From: Microbacterium saccharophilum
Lineage (GTDB): Bacteria > Actinomycetota > Actinomycetes > Actinomycetales > Microbacteriaceae
NCBI RefSeq assembly: GCF_007992455.1
Contig: NZ_BKAH01000001.1
Location: forward strand, 186,001-250,000
Reading direction: 5' to 3'
DNA: 64,000 nucleotides
In this document: piece by piece, positions 16,397 through 25,313 of the stretch
Position numbering within the stretch: the stretch's first letter is position 1
How the letters are laid out: every line of letters begins with the position of its first letter
Notes under the pieces: generated by a model
The model's input: only the letters and a program-made list of their open reading frames with translations
Databases searched by the model: none
What the model was told of the DNA's origin: nothing
Made by a program: the position numbers and the translations under genes

Positions 16397-17884
16397 TTAC
16401 GGCGCGAGCTCGCCGAGGGTGACCTCCACGGACGCGGTCTTGCCGCCCCGCAGGTAGACGACCTTCGCGGAGCTGCCGGCCGCGAGGGCCCGCACCTGGG
16501 CGGTGAGGTCGGTGGCGTCCGAGATCGGCACGCCGTTGAACTGGGTGACGACGTCACCGGCCTTCAGGCCCGCCGCATCCGCCGCGCCGCCGTTCGTCAC
16601 CTCGCTGATGTACGCGCCGGCCGTCGTCGCATCCTCCTGGCTCGCCGCGTCGCCGACCATCGCGCCGAGGAGACCGTGGGTGGCCGCGCCGTCGGCGATG
16701 ATCTCGTCCGTCACGCGCTCGACGATGTTCGACGGGATGGAGAACCCGACCCCGATGGAGCCGGACTGGCTGGAGGAGGAGCCGCCGGCGGTCGCGATGG
16801 CGACGTTGATGCCGATGAGCTTGCCCTCGTCATCCACGAGCGCGCCGCCGGAGTTGCCGGGGTTGATCGCCGCGTCGGTCTGGATGACGGCGATCGAGAT
16901 CGTGCCGGCCGATCCGGACTGCTGCCGGCCCTGCCCGAAGTCGAACTGGAAGGGACCGTTGCCGTTCTCGTCGTCGGGGTTCTGCTCGGTGTCCTGCTCG
17001 GTCTCCGGCACCGCCGACGAGGCGATCTGGATGGAGCGGTTCAGGGCGCTGACGATGCCGGTCGTGACCGTGTTGGACAGGCCCAGCGGGGCGCCGATCG
17101 CGATCGTGCCGTCGCCGACGTTGAGACCGGCGGAGTCGCCGATCTCGATGGGGGTGAGATCCTCGGCGCCGTCGAGCTTGATGACGGCGAGGTCGTACAT
17201 CGGGTCGAGTCCGACGACCTCGGCCGAGTAGACCTTGCCGTCGCTCGTGGTGACCTTCAGGTCGGGCGAGTCGGTGGCGCCGTCGAGGGTGACGACGTGG
17301 GTGTTCGTGACGACGTAGCCGTCGGCCGAGAGCACGACGCCCGAGCCGGTACCGCCGGCCGACGACGAGCTCGCCGAGATCGTGACGACGCTCGGGAGCA
17401 CCTTGGTGGCGATCGCGGTGGTCCGGTTCACGCTGTCGGGATCGTTGACCGTCACGGTGGTAGGACCGCTCTGGACGACCGTCTGCGCGGCCGGGAAAAG
17501 GGACCCGCCGGCGGCGGCGGCGCCGAGACCGGATGCCCCGCCCACGAGGGCCGCGGCGACCATGATCGCGACGATCTTGCCGGCGCCGACCTTCCCGCCC
17601 TCGGCGGGCGCCGCAGCGGCGGGCTCCGGCGCCCGCTCGCCGTAGGGCTGGGTCGGCTGGGTCGGGGACGCCGGCTGGCCGGACGCCTGGGGCGACGCCG
17701 CGCCGTAGGCGGGTGCCTGCGGCGCCGTGTACGGCGGCTGCGCCGCATAGTCGGGGGCCTGCGGGGGCAGCGGGGGACGCGGCGGGATCCCGGAAGCGTC
17801 GGCGGCGCGCAGCGGATCCGGCTGCGGATCGGGCTGCTGCGCGGGGTTCTGCGGTTCGTCGGTGGATGCGGGGTTGTCGCTCAT
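16397..17884 (-). CDS. HtrA/DegP-type membrane-anchored serine protease with PDZ domain
   Basis: A 495-residue trypsin-like protease. The N-terminal ~90 residues are Pro/Gln-rich and cytosolic, followed by one transmembrane helix (about residues 100-125, KIVAIMVAAALVGG). The extracytoplasmic protease domain has His196 (TNTHVV), Asp231 (YDLAVIKL) and Ser345 (GNSGG), a complete triad. A PDZ domain covers about residues 400-490. Such proteases degrade or process misfolded envelope proteins. ATG 17884 is chosen over TTG 17902 because AGAGGA lies 7 nt before it. A TAGGGT box at 17962-17957 suggests a leader of about 65 nt and a promoter interlocked with the divergent aminotransferase promoter. Confidence 0.92.
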   Translation of the reverse strand: MSDNPASTDEPQNPAQQPDPQPDPLRAADASGIPPRPPLPPQAPDYAAQPPYTAPQAPAYGAASPQASGQPASPTQPTQPYGERAPEPAAAAPAEGGKVGAGKIVAIMVAAALVGGASGLGAAAAGGSLFPAAQTVVQSGPTTVTVNDPDSVNRTTAIATKVLPSVVTISASSSSAGGTGSGVVLSADGYVVTNTHVVTLDGATDSPDLKVTTSDGKVYSAEVVGLDPMYDLAVIKLDGAEDLTPIEIGDSAGLNVGDGTIAIGAPLGLSNTVTTGIVSALNRSIQIASSAVPETEQDTEQNPDDENGNGPFQFDFGQGRQQSGSAGTISIAVIQTDAAINPGNSGGALVDDEGKLIGINVAIATAGGSSSSQSGSIGVGFSIPSNIVERVTDEIIADGAATHGLLGAMVGDAASQEDATTAGAYISEVTNGGAADAAGLKAGDVVTQFNGVPISDATDLTAQVRALAAGSSAKVVYLRGGKTASVEVTLGELAP

Positions 17885-17968
17885 GATGGTCCTCTTTCCC
17901 AAGCCCCTTCAGGATGCCTCGGGTTTCTGTGCGTTTCTTATGCCAGGCCCCCGGCGACCCTATGCGTG

Positions 17969-17974
17969 TAACGT
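17969..17974 (+). promoter_or_regulatory. -10 box of leaderless aminotransferase gene
   Basis: TAACGT is followed by 7 nt and ATG 17982. A minus-strand TAGGGT for the protease gene lies at 17957-17962, so the two promoters overlap back to back. Confidence 0.55.
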
Positions 17975-17981
17975 GAGCGCG

Positions 17982-19181
17982 ATGCGAGCGATTCCGGGTG
18001 CCTGGCGGCGGACCGCCCGCGGGGCGGGACTCCTCGGCGAGGACGGCTCGGCGGCGCCCACCGTCTTCGCGGAGATGAGCGCCCTCGCCGCCCGCACGGG
18101 AGCCATCAACCTCGGCCAGGGCTTCCCCGACGAGGACGGTCCCGCGGAGGTCCTCGAGGCCGCCCGGCAGGCGATCGCGGCGGGAGCGAACCAGTACCCG
18201 CCGGGGCGCGGCATCCCGGATCTGCGCGCCGCGATCGCCGAGCACCAGGAGCGCTTCTACGGCCTCCGCCTGGATCCGGAGACCGAGGTGCTGGTCACTG
18301 CCGGTGCCACCGAGGCTCTCGCCGCCGTGATCCTGGCGCTCGTGGACTCCCCCGACGACGAGATCGTCGTCTTCGAGCCGTATTACGACGAGTACGCCGC
18401 GTGCGTGGCCCTCGCCGGCGCCCGGCTCGTCACCGTGCCGCTGCGCTGGCCCGACTTCCAGCCCGACCCGGCCGAGCTCCGCCGCGCGGTCACGGACCGG
18501 ACGCGTCTCATCCTCGTCAACGACCCGCACAACCCCACCGGCGCCGTCTTCGCCCGCGACGTGCTGGATCTCGTCGTGGAGCTGGCCGAGCGGCATGACG
18601 CGATCATCGTGACCGACGAGGTGTACGAGCACCTCGTCTTCGACGGGCCGCACACGCCGCTCGCGACCCTCCCCGGTGCCGCGGCGCGGACGCTGTCGAT
18701 CTCCTCGGGCGGGAAGACGTTCTCCACGACCGGATGGAAGATCGGGTGGGTGACGGGTCCCGCCGATCTCGTGGAGGCGGTCCTCACCGTCAAGCAGTAC
18801 CTCACGTATGTCGGCGGGGCACCCTTCCAGCCGGCCATCGCCGCGGGGCTCCGGCTCCCGGACGGGTTCTTCACCGGCATCGCCGCCACGATGCGTGCCA
18901 AGAGCCGCATCCTGGGCGAGGGCCTCCGCGCGGCGGGCTTCGCCGTGTCCCGGCCGGCGGGGTCATACTTCACGGTCGCCGACGCCGCACCGCTCGGCGT
19001 CGAGGATGCCGCCTCGTTCTGCCGCACGCTCCCCGCGCGCGCCGGGGTGGTCGCGATCCCGCTCACGGCGTTCGCGACACCGGAGCGTCAGGACGAGTAC
19101 CGCACGCTCGTCCGATTCGCCGCCTGCAAGCGCGTCGACGTGCTCGAGGAGGCCGCGGCGCGCCTCAGTCGCGCGCAGTGA
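17982..19181 (+). CDS. Class I/II PLP-dependent aminotransferase
   Basis: A 399-residue fold-type I aminotransferase. Family motifs include INLGQGFPDEDGP, NQYPPGRGIPDLRAAIAEH, VTAGATEAL, NDPHNPTG and the PLP-lysine region SSGGKTFSTTGWKIGW. The sequence type resembles kynurenine/methionine aminotransferases and DapC-like enzymes; the donor cannot be decided by reading. A second, distinct DapC-like gene lies at the right end, so this one is probably not the lysine-pathway enzyme. ATG 17982 fits a leaderless start; GTG 17973 is in frame. Its 3' end overlaps the convergent amidohydrolase by 17 bp. Confidence 0.88.
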   Translation: MRAIPGAWRRTARGAGLLGEDGSAAPTVFAEMSALAARTGAINLGQGFPDEDGPAEVLEAARQAIAAGANQYPPGRGIPDLRAAIAEHQERFYGLRLDPETEVLVTAGATEALAAVILALVDSPDDEIVVFEPYYDEYAACVALAGARLVTVPLRWPDFQPDPAELRRAVTDRTRLILVNDPHNPTGAVFARDVLDLVVELAERHDAIIVTDEVYEHLVFDGPHTPLATLPGAAARTLSISSGGKTFSTTGWKIGWVTGPADLVEAVLTVKQYLTYVGGAPFQPAIAAGLRLPDGFFTGIAATMRAKSRILGEGLRAAGFAVSRPAGSYFTVADAAPLGVEDAASFCRTLPARAGVVAIPLTAFATPERQDEYRTLVRFAACKRVDVLEEAAARLSRAQ

Positions 19182-19974
19182 CGCGGAAGCGGCGCAGCGC
19201 CAGCGACGGGTTCACGCGGCGCACCCGCGTCACGGCATCCGCATCGACGTACGCCACCGCGACGTCGCTCGTCGTCCCGATGGCGGCGATCTCCACACCT
19301 TGGGGGTCGACGATCATCGACGCGCCCACCCCGAGCGGCGGCGGGTGGTCGGCCGCCGCGACGAACACAGTGTTCTCGATCGCCCGGGCGTGCAGGAGCG
19401 TCCGCCAGTGGTGCTCCTTGAGCGGTCCCCGCACCCACTCCGCCGCGACGAGGAGGACATGCGCGCCGGTGTCGGCGAGGACCCTCCCCACCTCCGGGAA
19501 GCGCAGGTCGTAGCAGGTCATGAGGGCGAAGCGGAGCGCGTCGACCTCGAACGTCTCCGGCACGGCGATCTCGCCGGGCTCGACCCAGTCCGACTCGCGC
19601 TGGCCGAACGCGTCATAGAGGTGCAGCTTGCGGTAGGTCGCGCGGATGCCGTCCGCCCCCACCGCGACGACGGTGTTCCGCACCCGCCGGCCGTCGCCGG
19701 CGCGCTCCAGGAGCCCCGCGACGACGACGACGCCGTACCGCCCGGCTATCGTCGTGAGCGCCTGCGTGAACGGGCCGTCGATCTGCTCGGCATGAGCGGC
19801 GAGGGATTCGTCGAACGGGTCGGTGAAGTAGCTGGAGTACTCCGGGAAGAGCACGACGCGTGCGCCGCGATCGGCGGCCCGCGCCACGAGCTCCTCGATC
19901 AGCTGGAGGTTCGCCGCGACGTCCGCCGTGGGGCCGAACTGGGCGACGGCGACGGGCACGACGGAGGCGCTCAC
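19165..19974 (-). CDS. Carbon-nitrogen hydrolase (nitrilase superfamily amidase)
   Basis: A 269-residue member of the nitrilase/amidase fold. The Glu-Lys-Cys triad is visible as LFPEYSSYF, TYRKLHLYD and MTCYDLRFPE. Members hydrolyse omega-amides such as 2-oxoglutaramate or deaminated glutathione; the location tail-to-tail with an aminotransferase makes an omega-amidase role plausible. GTG 19974 overlaps the upstream DUF6328 stop by 4 bp (GTGA), indicating coupled translation. Intact, with no unusual residues. Confidence 0.88.
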   Translation of the reverse strand: MSASVVPVAVAQFGPTADVAANLQLIEELVARAADRGARVVLFPEYSSYFTDPFDESLAAHAEQIDGPFTQALTTIAGRYGVVVVAGLLERAGDGRRVRNTVVAVGADGIRATYRKLHLYDAFGQRESDWVEPGEIAVPETFEVDALRFALMTCYDLRFPEVGRVLADTGAHVLLVAAEWVRGPLKEHHWRTLLHARAIENTVFVAAADHPPPLGVGASMIVDPQGVEIAAIGTTSDVAVAYVDADAVTRVRRVNPSLALRRFRVTARD

Positions 19975-20513
19975 GTGTCCCGTCCCTTCTGCGCACGGAG
20001 CACCAGCGGGATGGCGACCCACAGCACCGCGATGATGACGCCGAGCACGATCCCGGCGGTCCAGGATGCCGCGTCGCCGACGACGACCTCGAAGATGAAG
20101 GCCACGACTCCGACGAGCAGCAGCGAGACGGTCAGGAGCGCCGTCATGAGCGCGGCGTGGCCGTACGCGACGACGGTCTGCTTCGCGCGGTGCCGGAAGA
20201 GGAACCGGTGCAGCGCGACGGGAGCCAGCGCGACGATCGCGCTGAGGGCGGAGCCCACGACGAGGGTGAGGTAGAAGGTGCGCTGACCGGCGGTCAGGTC
20301 GGCGAAGGCGGGCTGGAAGGCGAGCGCCAGCAGGAAGCCCGTGATGATCTGCGTGCCGGTCTGGAGGACCCGCAGCTCCTGCAGGACGTCGTTCCAGTTG
20401 CGGTCGGCGCGCTCATTCGGCGTCTCCGCGCGGCCGTCCGCGGTGTCGTCGGCGCTGTCGTCGCCGGTGTCGTCGCGCGAGCGGGCCCCGTGCGGGTGCG
20501 GCTGCGTTGACAT
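19971..20513 (-). CDS. DUF6328 family membrane protein
   Basis: A 180-residue protein with a hydrophilic, Asp/His-rich N terminus and four hydrophobic helices from about residue 60 to 170. The conserved stretch LQELRVLQTGTQIITGFLL...FQPAF...LAPVALHRFLFRH matches DUF6328 proteins of Streptomyces and relatives. No function is known to me. ATG 20513 has GGGAGGA 8 nt upstream; the upstream in-frame codons have none. Forms an operon with the amidase. Confidence 0.82.
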   Translation of the reverse strand: MSTQPHPHGARSRDDTGDDSADDTADGRAETPNERADRNWNDVLQELRVLQTGTQIITGFLLALAFQPAFADLTAGQRTFYLTLVVGSALSAIVALAPVALHRFLFRHRAKQTVVAYGHAALMTALLTVSLLLVGVVAFIFEVVVGDAASWTAGIVLGVIIAVLWVAIPLVLRAQKGRDT

Positions 20514-20594
20514 GTGCCCATCCTCCCCCGCCACGACCTCGGCAGGCAACGCGTGCGCCCGGCCCCCGGAAGGCGTGTTAGGCTTTTCATGTGC

Positions 20595-20671
20595 CGCGGG
20601 GTGGAGCAGCTCGGTAGCTCGCTGGGCTCATAACCCAGAGGTCGTAGGTTCAAATCCTGCCCCCGCAACCA
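20595..20671 (+). tRNA. Initiator tRNA-fMet (CAT)
   Basis: A 77-nt cloverleaf with anticodon CAT at 20629-20631. Initiator hallmarks are all present: a C1:A72 mismatch (C20595 against A20667), the three G:C pairs in the anticodon stem (CTGGG/CCCAG) and GGTTCAAATCC in the T arm. The acceptor stem GCGGGG/CCCCGC is otherwise perfect and CCA is encoded (20669-20671). It is followed at once by a strong terminator. Confidence 0.97.
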
Positions 20672-20674
20672 GAT

Positions 20675-20706
20675 GAAGAAGGCGTCCCGATCGGGGCGCC
20701 TTCTTC
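20675..20706 (+). terminator. Intrinsic terminator of tRNA-fMet
   Basis: A long stem starting GAAGAAGGCG and closing with CGCCTTCTTC, continuous through CCCGATCGGG, followed by GTTT. It starts 4 nt after the CCA end. Confidence 0.85.
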
Positions 20707-20741
20707 GTTTCCCCACCGGCCCGTCGGCATCCGGGGCCCGG

Positions 20742-21212
20742 TCACCGTCCGACGAGCGCCTCCTCCATCTCGGACAGGAAGCGCACGACGACCTTCAGCT
20801 CGTCGACCTCGTATCCCGACATCGCCCCGCGCATCTTGCGCATCCGCTCGCCGAAGCGCCGGTAGAACTCCGCCCGGGCATCCTCCGTCAGCACGACGAT
20901 GCGGGCGCGGCGATCGGTGGGATGCGGGAGGCGCTGCAGGTGCCCGCTCTCCTCCAGCCGCTCCAGCAGCTTCGTCGTGGACGCCGACGTGATGGAGAGG
21001 TGCTTCGCGATGTCGTGCGGCTTGACGAGCTCCCCCCGCTGTTCGCGGAGGATGAGCATCCGCATGGCCGCGAGGTCGGTCGCGTTCATGCCCATGTCAC
21101 CGCGCAGATCGCCGTGCATGCGGTCCATCGCGTCGGTGAAGGCGCGCACGGCCTTCATCGCCTCCATCATGAGGTGATCGTGATCTGTCTGCGGGACCCA
21201 CCGCTGCGTCAC
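20742..21212 (-). CDS. MarR-family regulator, likely CrtR-type repressor of the carotenoid operon
   Basis: A 156-residue winged-helix protein. The recognition-helix region KPHDIAKHLSITSASTTKLLERLEESGHLQRLPHPTDRR and the wing (RARIVVLTEDA) are typical MarR, flanked by long dimerisation helices. GTG 21212 has GGAGGTG upstream; the earlier in-frame ATG at 21251 has no ribosome site and would run into the intergenic operator. It is divergent from idi-crtE, the same arrangement as CrtR in Corynebacterium glutamicum, a MarR repressor relieved by geranylgeranyl diphosphate. The role here is inferred from that context. Confidence 0.85.
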   Translation of the reverse strand: MTQRWVPQTDHDHLMMEAMKAVRAFTDAMDRMHGDLRGDMGMNATDLAAMRMLILREQRGELVKPHDIAKHLSITSASTTKLLERLEESGHLQRLPHPTDRRARIVVLTEDARAEFYRRFGERMRKMRGAMSGYEVDELKVVVRFLSEMEEALVGR

Positions 21213-21253
21213 GTGGACACCTCCGGGTCGGTTCGGTATGCTCAATCGCAATC

Positions 21254-21268
21254 GCTAGCTAAACTAGC
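21254..21268. promoter_or_regulatory. Candidate MarR operator overlapping the idi promoter
   Basis: An inverted repeat GCTAG-CTAAA-CTAGC lies between the divergent regulator and idi. It overlaps TAAACT (21260-21265), a possible -10 box for idi 19 nt before ATG 21284. A bound dimer would block this promoter. Confidence 0.55.
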
Positions 21269-21283
21269 AAAAAACGAGGCGAG

Positions 21284-21832
21284 ATGTCAGACACAGAACA
21301 CGTCGTCCTGCTGGACGAAGACGGCCGCGAGGTCGGCACGGCACCCAAGTCGAGCGTGCACGGCACGGATACGGCCCTTCACCTGGCCTTCTCCTGCCAT
21401 GTCTACAACCGGAGCGGGGAGCTCCTGGTCACCCGTCGCGCGCTGGGCAAGACGGCGTGGCCGGGTGTCTGGACGAACTCGTTCTGCGGTCACCCCAAGC
21501 CCGCCGAGCCGGTTCTGAACGCCGTGCACCGCCGTGCCGAGTACGAGCTCGGCATCACGCTGCAGGACGTGCGGCTCGCCCTCCCGCTCTTCCGGTACCG
21601 CGCGGTCGACGCGTCCGGGATCGTCGAGCACGAGATCTGCCCCGTCTACACGGCCGTCACCGACGACGAGCTCGTGCCGAACCCGCTCGAGGTCGTCGAG
21701 TCCCGCTGGGTGCACCCCGCCGACCTCGGCTCGTCGCTCGTCACGACCCCCTGGGCGTTCAGCCCGTGGCTCGTCCTGCAGGCCGAGCAGCTCCACCTCT
21801 TCCGGTCTCCCGAAGTCCGCCGCGCCTCATGA
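21284..21832 (+). CDS. idi: Isopentenyl-diphosphate delta-isomerase, type I
   Basis: A 182-residue Nudix-fold isomerase interconverting IPP and DMAPP, the entry point of isoprenoid synthesis. The catalytic cysteine motif TNSFCGHP and the catalytic Glu region EHEICPVYTA are both present; metal ligands include the H of HLAFSCHVYN and the RRAEYELGI segment. It is the first gene of the carotenoid operon and its TGA overlaps the crtE ATG, so IPP isomerisation is coupled to prenyl chain synthesis. Likely controlled by the divergent MarR protein. Confidence 0.96.
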   Translation: MSDTEHVVLLDEDGREVGTAPKSSVHGTDTALHLAFSCHVYNRSGELLVTRRALGKTAWPGVWTNSFCGHPKPAEPVLNAVHRRAEYELGITLQDVRLALPLFRYRAVDASGIVEHEICPVYTAVTDDELVPNPLEVVESRWVHPADLGSSLVTTPWAFSPWLVLQAEQLHLFRSPEVRRAS

Positions 21833-22890
21833 TCACCGTCTCCCCCGCCGCCCGCGAGGCCGTCGACGTCGAGATCGACGCGTCGCTGTCGCGACTGCAG
21901 GCCCGCACCGCCCGCCGCGGCCCGTCCGCGCGGGCCCTCGCCGACGCGACGGCCCGCGCCGCCGCCGGCGGGAAGCGCCTGCGTCCCGCCCTCGTCGTGG
22001 CCTCCTTCGAGGCGTTCGGCGGGAGCGCCGCCGAAACCCGCGGCGTCTCGCAGGTCGCCGCGGCGTTCGAGCTGCTGCACACGGCGTTCGTCGTGCACGA
22101 CGATCTCATCGACCGCGACACGCAGCGCCGGGGCGCCCCGAACGTCGGCGGCGAGTTCCGGGCGCGCGCCGGCGATGCCGGCGCCACCGCCGACGGCGCC
22201 GCCCTCCTCGGCGACGCCGCCGCCGTGCTCTCCGGGGACCTGCTCCTCTTCGAGGCCACGCGCATGGTGGCCACGGCCGCCCTGCCCGACGCGACCCGCG
22301 CCGCGCTGCTGGAGCTCCTCGACGACGCGATCCTGGTCTCCGCCATCGGCGAGCTGGCCGACGTCGAGCACGCCGTACTCCCGGACTACCCGGACACCCC
22401 CGCGCTCCTGAACGCCGCGCACGATAAGACCGCGGCCTACTCGTTCCGCGCACCCCTGGCCGCCGGCGCCCTCATGGCAGATGCGACGGCCGCCGAGCGC
22501 ACGGCGGTGGAGACGATCGGCGGGCTGCTCGGCCTCGCCTTCCAGCTCGTGGACGACCTCATCGGCACCTTCGGAACGGCGGAGCAGGCCGGTCGTGAGC
22601 CCGGCGCCGACCTGCGCGAGGCCAAGCGCACGCCGCTCATCGCGCTCGCCCAGCACTCCCCCGCGTGGCCGCGGGTGAGTTCCGCCCTCGCCGTCGCGCA
22701 CACCGGCCCCATCGCGCTGCGGGCCGCGCAGCGCGAGCTCGACGCGAGCGGAGCCCGCGAAGAGCTCATCACGCTGGTGCGCGAGACGCTCGCGCAGGCG
22801 CAGCGGCTCGGGGCGGAGACGTCGCTGGGCGCTCCCGTCGTGAGCTTGCTCGCCCAGCTCGCCACCGCGATCGACGAGCGCATCCCGTGA
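21829..22890 (+). CDS. crtE: Polyprenyl diphosphate synthase (geranylgeranyl diphosphate synthase)
   Basis: A 353-residue all-alpha prenyltransferase. The first Asp-rich motif is VHDDLIDRDTQRRG and the second is QLVDDLIGTFG; GGKRLRP near the N terminus is the usual substrate-binding element. It condenses IPP units to C20 GGPP for the following phytoene synthase. An insertion of about 12 residues (RARAGDAGATADG) lies after the first motif, as in other actinobacterial members. ATG 21829 overlaps the idi stop; its own stop overlaps the crtB GTG. Confidence 0.93.
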   Translation: MITVSPAAREAVDVEIDASLSRLQARTARRGPSARALADATARAAAGGKRLRPALVVASFEAFGGSAAETRGVSQVAAAFELLHTAFVVHDDLIDRDTQRRGAPNVGGEFRARAGDAGATADGAALLGDAAAVLSGDLLLFEATRMVATAALPDATRAALLELLDDAILVSAIGELADVEHAVLPDYPDTPALLNAAHDKTAAYSFRAPLAAGALMADATAAERTAVETIGGLLGLAFQLVDDLIGTFGTAEQAGREPGADLREAKRTPLIALAQHSPAWPRVSSALAVAHTGPIALRAAQRELDASGAREELITLVRETLAQAQRLGAETSLGAPVVSLLAQLATAIDERIP

Positions 22891-23756
22891 GCGCGGAGAT
22901 CCCCGACCTCGACCGCTACGACCGGGTGGCCCGGGAGGCGGCGGCGACCGTCATCGCCGCCTACTCGACGTCCTTCGGGCTCGCGTCCCGCCTCCTGGGG
23001 CCCCGCGTGCGCCCGCACGTGCGGAACGTCTACGCGCTCGTGCGGATCGCCGATGAGATCGTCGACGGCACCGCCGCCGACGCCGGCCTCGCGCCCGCGA
23101 CGCAGCGGCTCGTGCTGGACGAGCTCGAGGCGGAGACGCTCACGGCGATCGCCCGCGGCTTCAGCGTGAACCTCATCGTGCACGCGTTCGCCCAGACCGC
23201 GCGCGAGTGCGGCATCGGCGCCGACCTCGTGCGCCCCTTCTTCGCCTCCATGCGGACGGACCTGGACCGCACGGTCCACGACGCCCAGTCGCACGAGGCC
23301 TACGTCTACGGATCCGCCGAGGTGGTGGGGCTCATGTGCCTGCAGGTGTTCGTCTCCGCGGGGGCGCCCGCTCCCGCCACCGCCGCCCCGGCGCTCGTGA
23401 GCGGTGCGCGGCGGCTCGGCGCCGCCTTCCAGGACATCAACTTCCTCCGCGACCACGTCGACGACGCGCACCGGCTCGGCCGCGACTATCTGGGTGTCGA
23501 GGCGGGAACGACCTCGCGGGCCGAGGTCCTCGCCCGCATCGACGGCGACCTCGCCGCCGCGGCCGCCGTCATCCCGGATCTCCCGGCGGACTGCCGCCGC
23601 GCCGTCACGACGGCCCACGACCTGTTCGCCGAGCTCGCCAAGCGGCTCCGGCAGGAGCCCGACCCGGACGCTCGCGTGCGGGTCCCGAACGCACGGAAGG
23701 CGGGCATCGCGGTGCGCGCCGCGGCGTTCGGCCGGCCGCGGCGGTCGGACTCGTGA
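22887..23756 (+). CDS. crtB: Phytoene synthase
   Basis: A 289-residue squalene/phytoene synthase. STSFGLASRLL, VYALVRIADEIVDG (first Asp motif) and FQDINFLRDHVDDAHRLGRDYL (second Asp motif) match the family. It joins two GGPP molecules head-to-head to phytoene. The GTG start overlaps the crtE TGA and the gene ends in the crtI start. The tail after residue 265 is basic. Confidence 0.95.
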   Translation: MSAEIPDLDRYDRVAREAAATVIAAYSTSFGLASRLLGPRVRPHVRNVYALVRIADEIVDGTAADAGLAPATQRLVLDELEAETLTAIARGFSVNLIVHAFAQTARECGIGADLVRPFFASMRTDLDRTVHDAQSHEAYVYGSAEVVGLMCLQVFVSAGAPAPATAAPALVSGARRLGAAFQDINFLRDHVDDAHRLGRDYLGVEAGTTSRAEVLARIDGDLAAAAAVIPDLPADCRRAVTTAHDLFAELAKRLRQEPDPDARVRVPNARKAGIAVRAAAFGRPRRSDS

Positions 23757-25312
23757 GGCCCACGGCCGCCGTCGTCGGCGCCGGCATCGCCGGGCTCGCG
23801 ACGGCCGCGCTGCTCGCGGAGGAGGGGTACGACGTCACGGTCGTCGAGGCCCGCGACGTCACCGGCGGACGGGCCGGATCGTGGGAGAGCGACGGATTCC
23901 GCTTCGACACGGGCCCCAGCTGGTACCTCATGCCGGAGGTCTTCGACCACTTCTTCCGCCTCCTCGGCACGACCGCCGACGCCGAACTGGACCTCGTCCC
24001 GCTCACCCCCGCGTACCGCGTCTATGCCCAGCCGCAGGGTCCCGGCGCCGGTGAGCACGTCGATGTCGTGTCCGGCCGCGACCACGCCCGCGCGCTGTTC
24101 GAATCCCGCGAGCCCGGTGCCGGCGCGCAGCTGGACGCCTACCTGGACTCCGCGGCCGACGCGTACGAGCTCGCCGTCACGCGGTTCCTGTACGACACGT
24201 ACGAGTCGTACGCCGGGCTCCGCGACCGGACGCTCCTGCGCCGGCTCCCCGCCCTCGCTCCCATGCTCACCCGGTCGCTGCAGTCCGTCATCGACAAGCG
24301 CTTCCGCGACCCGCTGCTGCGCCGCATCCTCGGCTACCCGGGCGTCTTCCTCGGCACCTCCCCCTACGAGGCGCCGAGCCTGTACCACCTCATGAGCCAC
24401 CTCGACCTCGACGAGGGCGTGCTGTACCCGCGCGGCGGCTTCACGGAGGTCATCGCGGCCGTCCAGCGGCTCGCGGAGGCCCGCGGCGTGCGGATCCGCA
24501 CCGGCACCCCGGTGGCGCAGATCCGCACGCAGGGCGGCCGGGCGACCGGACTGCGGCTGCGGGACGGCGAGGTGCTCGAAGCCGATGTCGTCGTGTCCAC
24601 CGCCGACCTGCACCACACCGAGACGAAACTCCTCCGGGACGACGAGCGCACCTACCCGGAGTCGTGGTGGCGCAAGCGCACGGCGGGGCCGGGCGCGCTC
24701 CTGCTCCTCCTCGGCGTCGACGGCGAGCTGCCCGAGCTCCCGCACCACACGCTGCTGTTCACGGATGCGTGGAAGGAGAACTTCCAGGCGATCTTCGGCA
24801 CCCGGACGGTGCCCGACCCGGCGTCGCTGTACATCTGCAAGCCGAGCGCGACCGACGACACCGTCGCACCCGCCGGGGCGGAGAACCTCTTCGTCCTCGT
24901 CCCCGTCCCCGCCGACCCGGGGCTCGGCCACGGTGGTGTCGACGGCGACGGCGATGCCCGCATCGAGAAGCTCGCCGACGCCGCCATCGCGCAGATCGCC
25001 CAGTGGATCGGCGTCCCCGACCTCGCGGCGCGCATCCGGGTGCGCCGCACGATCGCGCCGGGGGACTTCGCGGACGACTTCGGCGCCTGGCAGGGCACGG
25101 CGCTCGGACTCGCGCACACGCTCCGCCAGAGCGCGCTCTTCCGGCCCCGCAACGCCTCCGCGAAGGTCGACGCGCTCCTGTACTCCGGCGGGTCGGCCCT
25201 GCCCGGCATCGGGCTGCCGATGTGCCTCATCTCCGCGGAGCTCGTCGTCAAGCGGCTCCGCGGCGATCGCAGTGCGGGCCCGCTCGCCGAGCCTGCGCGG
25301 ACGGGCGGCTGA
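23753..25312 (+). CDS. crtI: Phytoene desaturase
   Basis: A 519-residue FAD-dependent desaturase that converts phytoene to lycopene. The N-terminal dinucleotide loop VVGAGIAGLATAALL is followed by EARDVTGGRAGSW, FDTGPSWYLMP and YPRGGFTEVI; the C-terminal FAD motif is SALPGIGLPMCLISAELV. Length and motif order are standard. GTG 23753 overlaps the crtB stop. The next gene starts one base after its stop. Confidence 0.96.
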   Translation: MRPTAAVVGAGIAGLATAALLAEEGYDVTVVEARDVTGGRAGSWESDGFRFDTGPSWYLMPEVFDHFFRLLGTTADAELDLVPLTPAYRVYAQPQGPGAGEHVDVVSGRDHARALFESREPGAGAQLDAYLDSAADAYELAVTRFLYDTYESYAGLRDRTLLRRLPALAPMLTRSLQSVIDKRFRDPLLRRILGYPGVFLGTSPYEAPSLYHLMSHLDLDEGVLYPRGGFTEVIAAVQRLAEARGVRIRTGTPVAQIRTQGGRATGLRLRDGEVLEADVVVSTADLHHTETKLLRDDERTYPESWWRKRTAGPGALLLLLGVDGELPELPHHTLLFTDAWKENFQAIFGTRTVPDPASLYICKPSATDDTVAPAGAENLFVLVPVPADPGLGHGGVDGDGDARIEKLADAAIAQIAQWIGVPDLAARIRVRRTIAPGDFADDFGAWQGTALGLAHTLRQSALFRPRNASAKVDALLYSGGSALPGIGLPMCLISAELVVKRLRGDRSAGPLAEPARTGG

Positions 25313-25313
25313 G

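Noticed and set aside
20675-20706. Possible attachment site of an integrated element at tRNA-fMet
   Set aside because: The hairpin is a normal terminator; there is no integrase and no repeat of the tRNA 3' end in the window.
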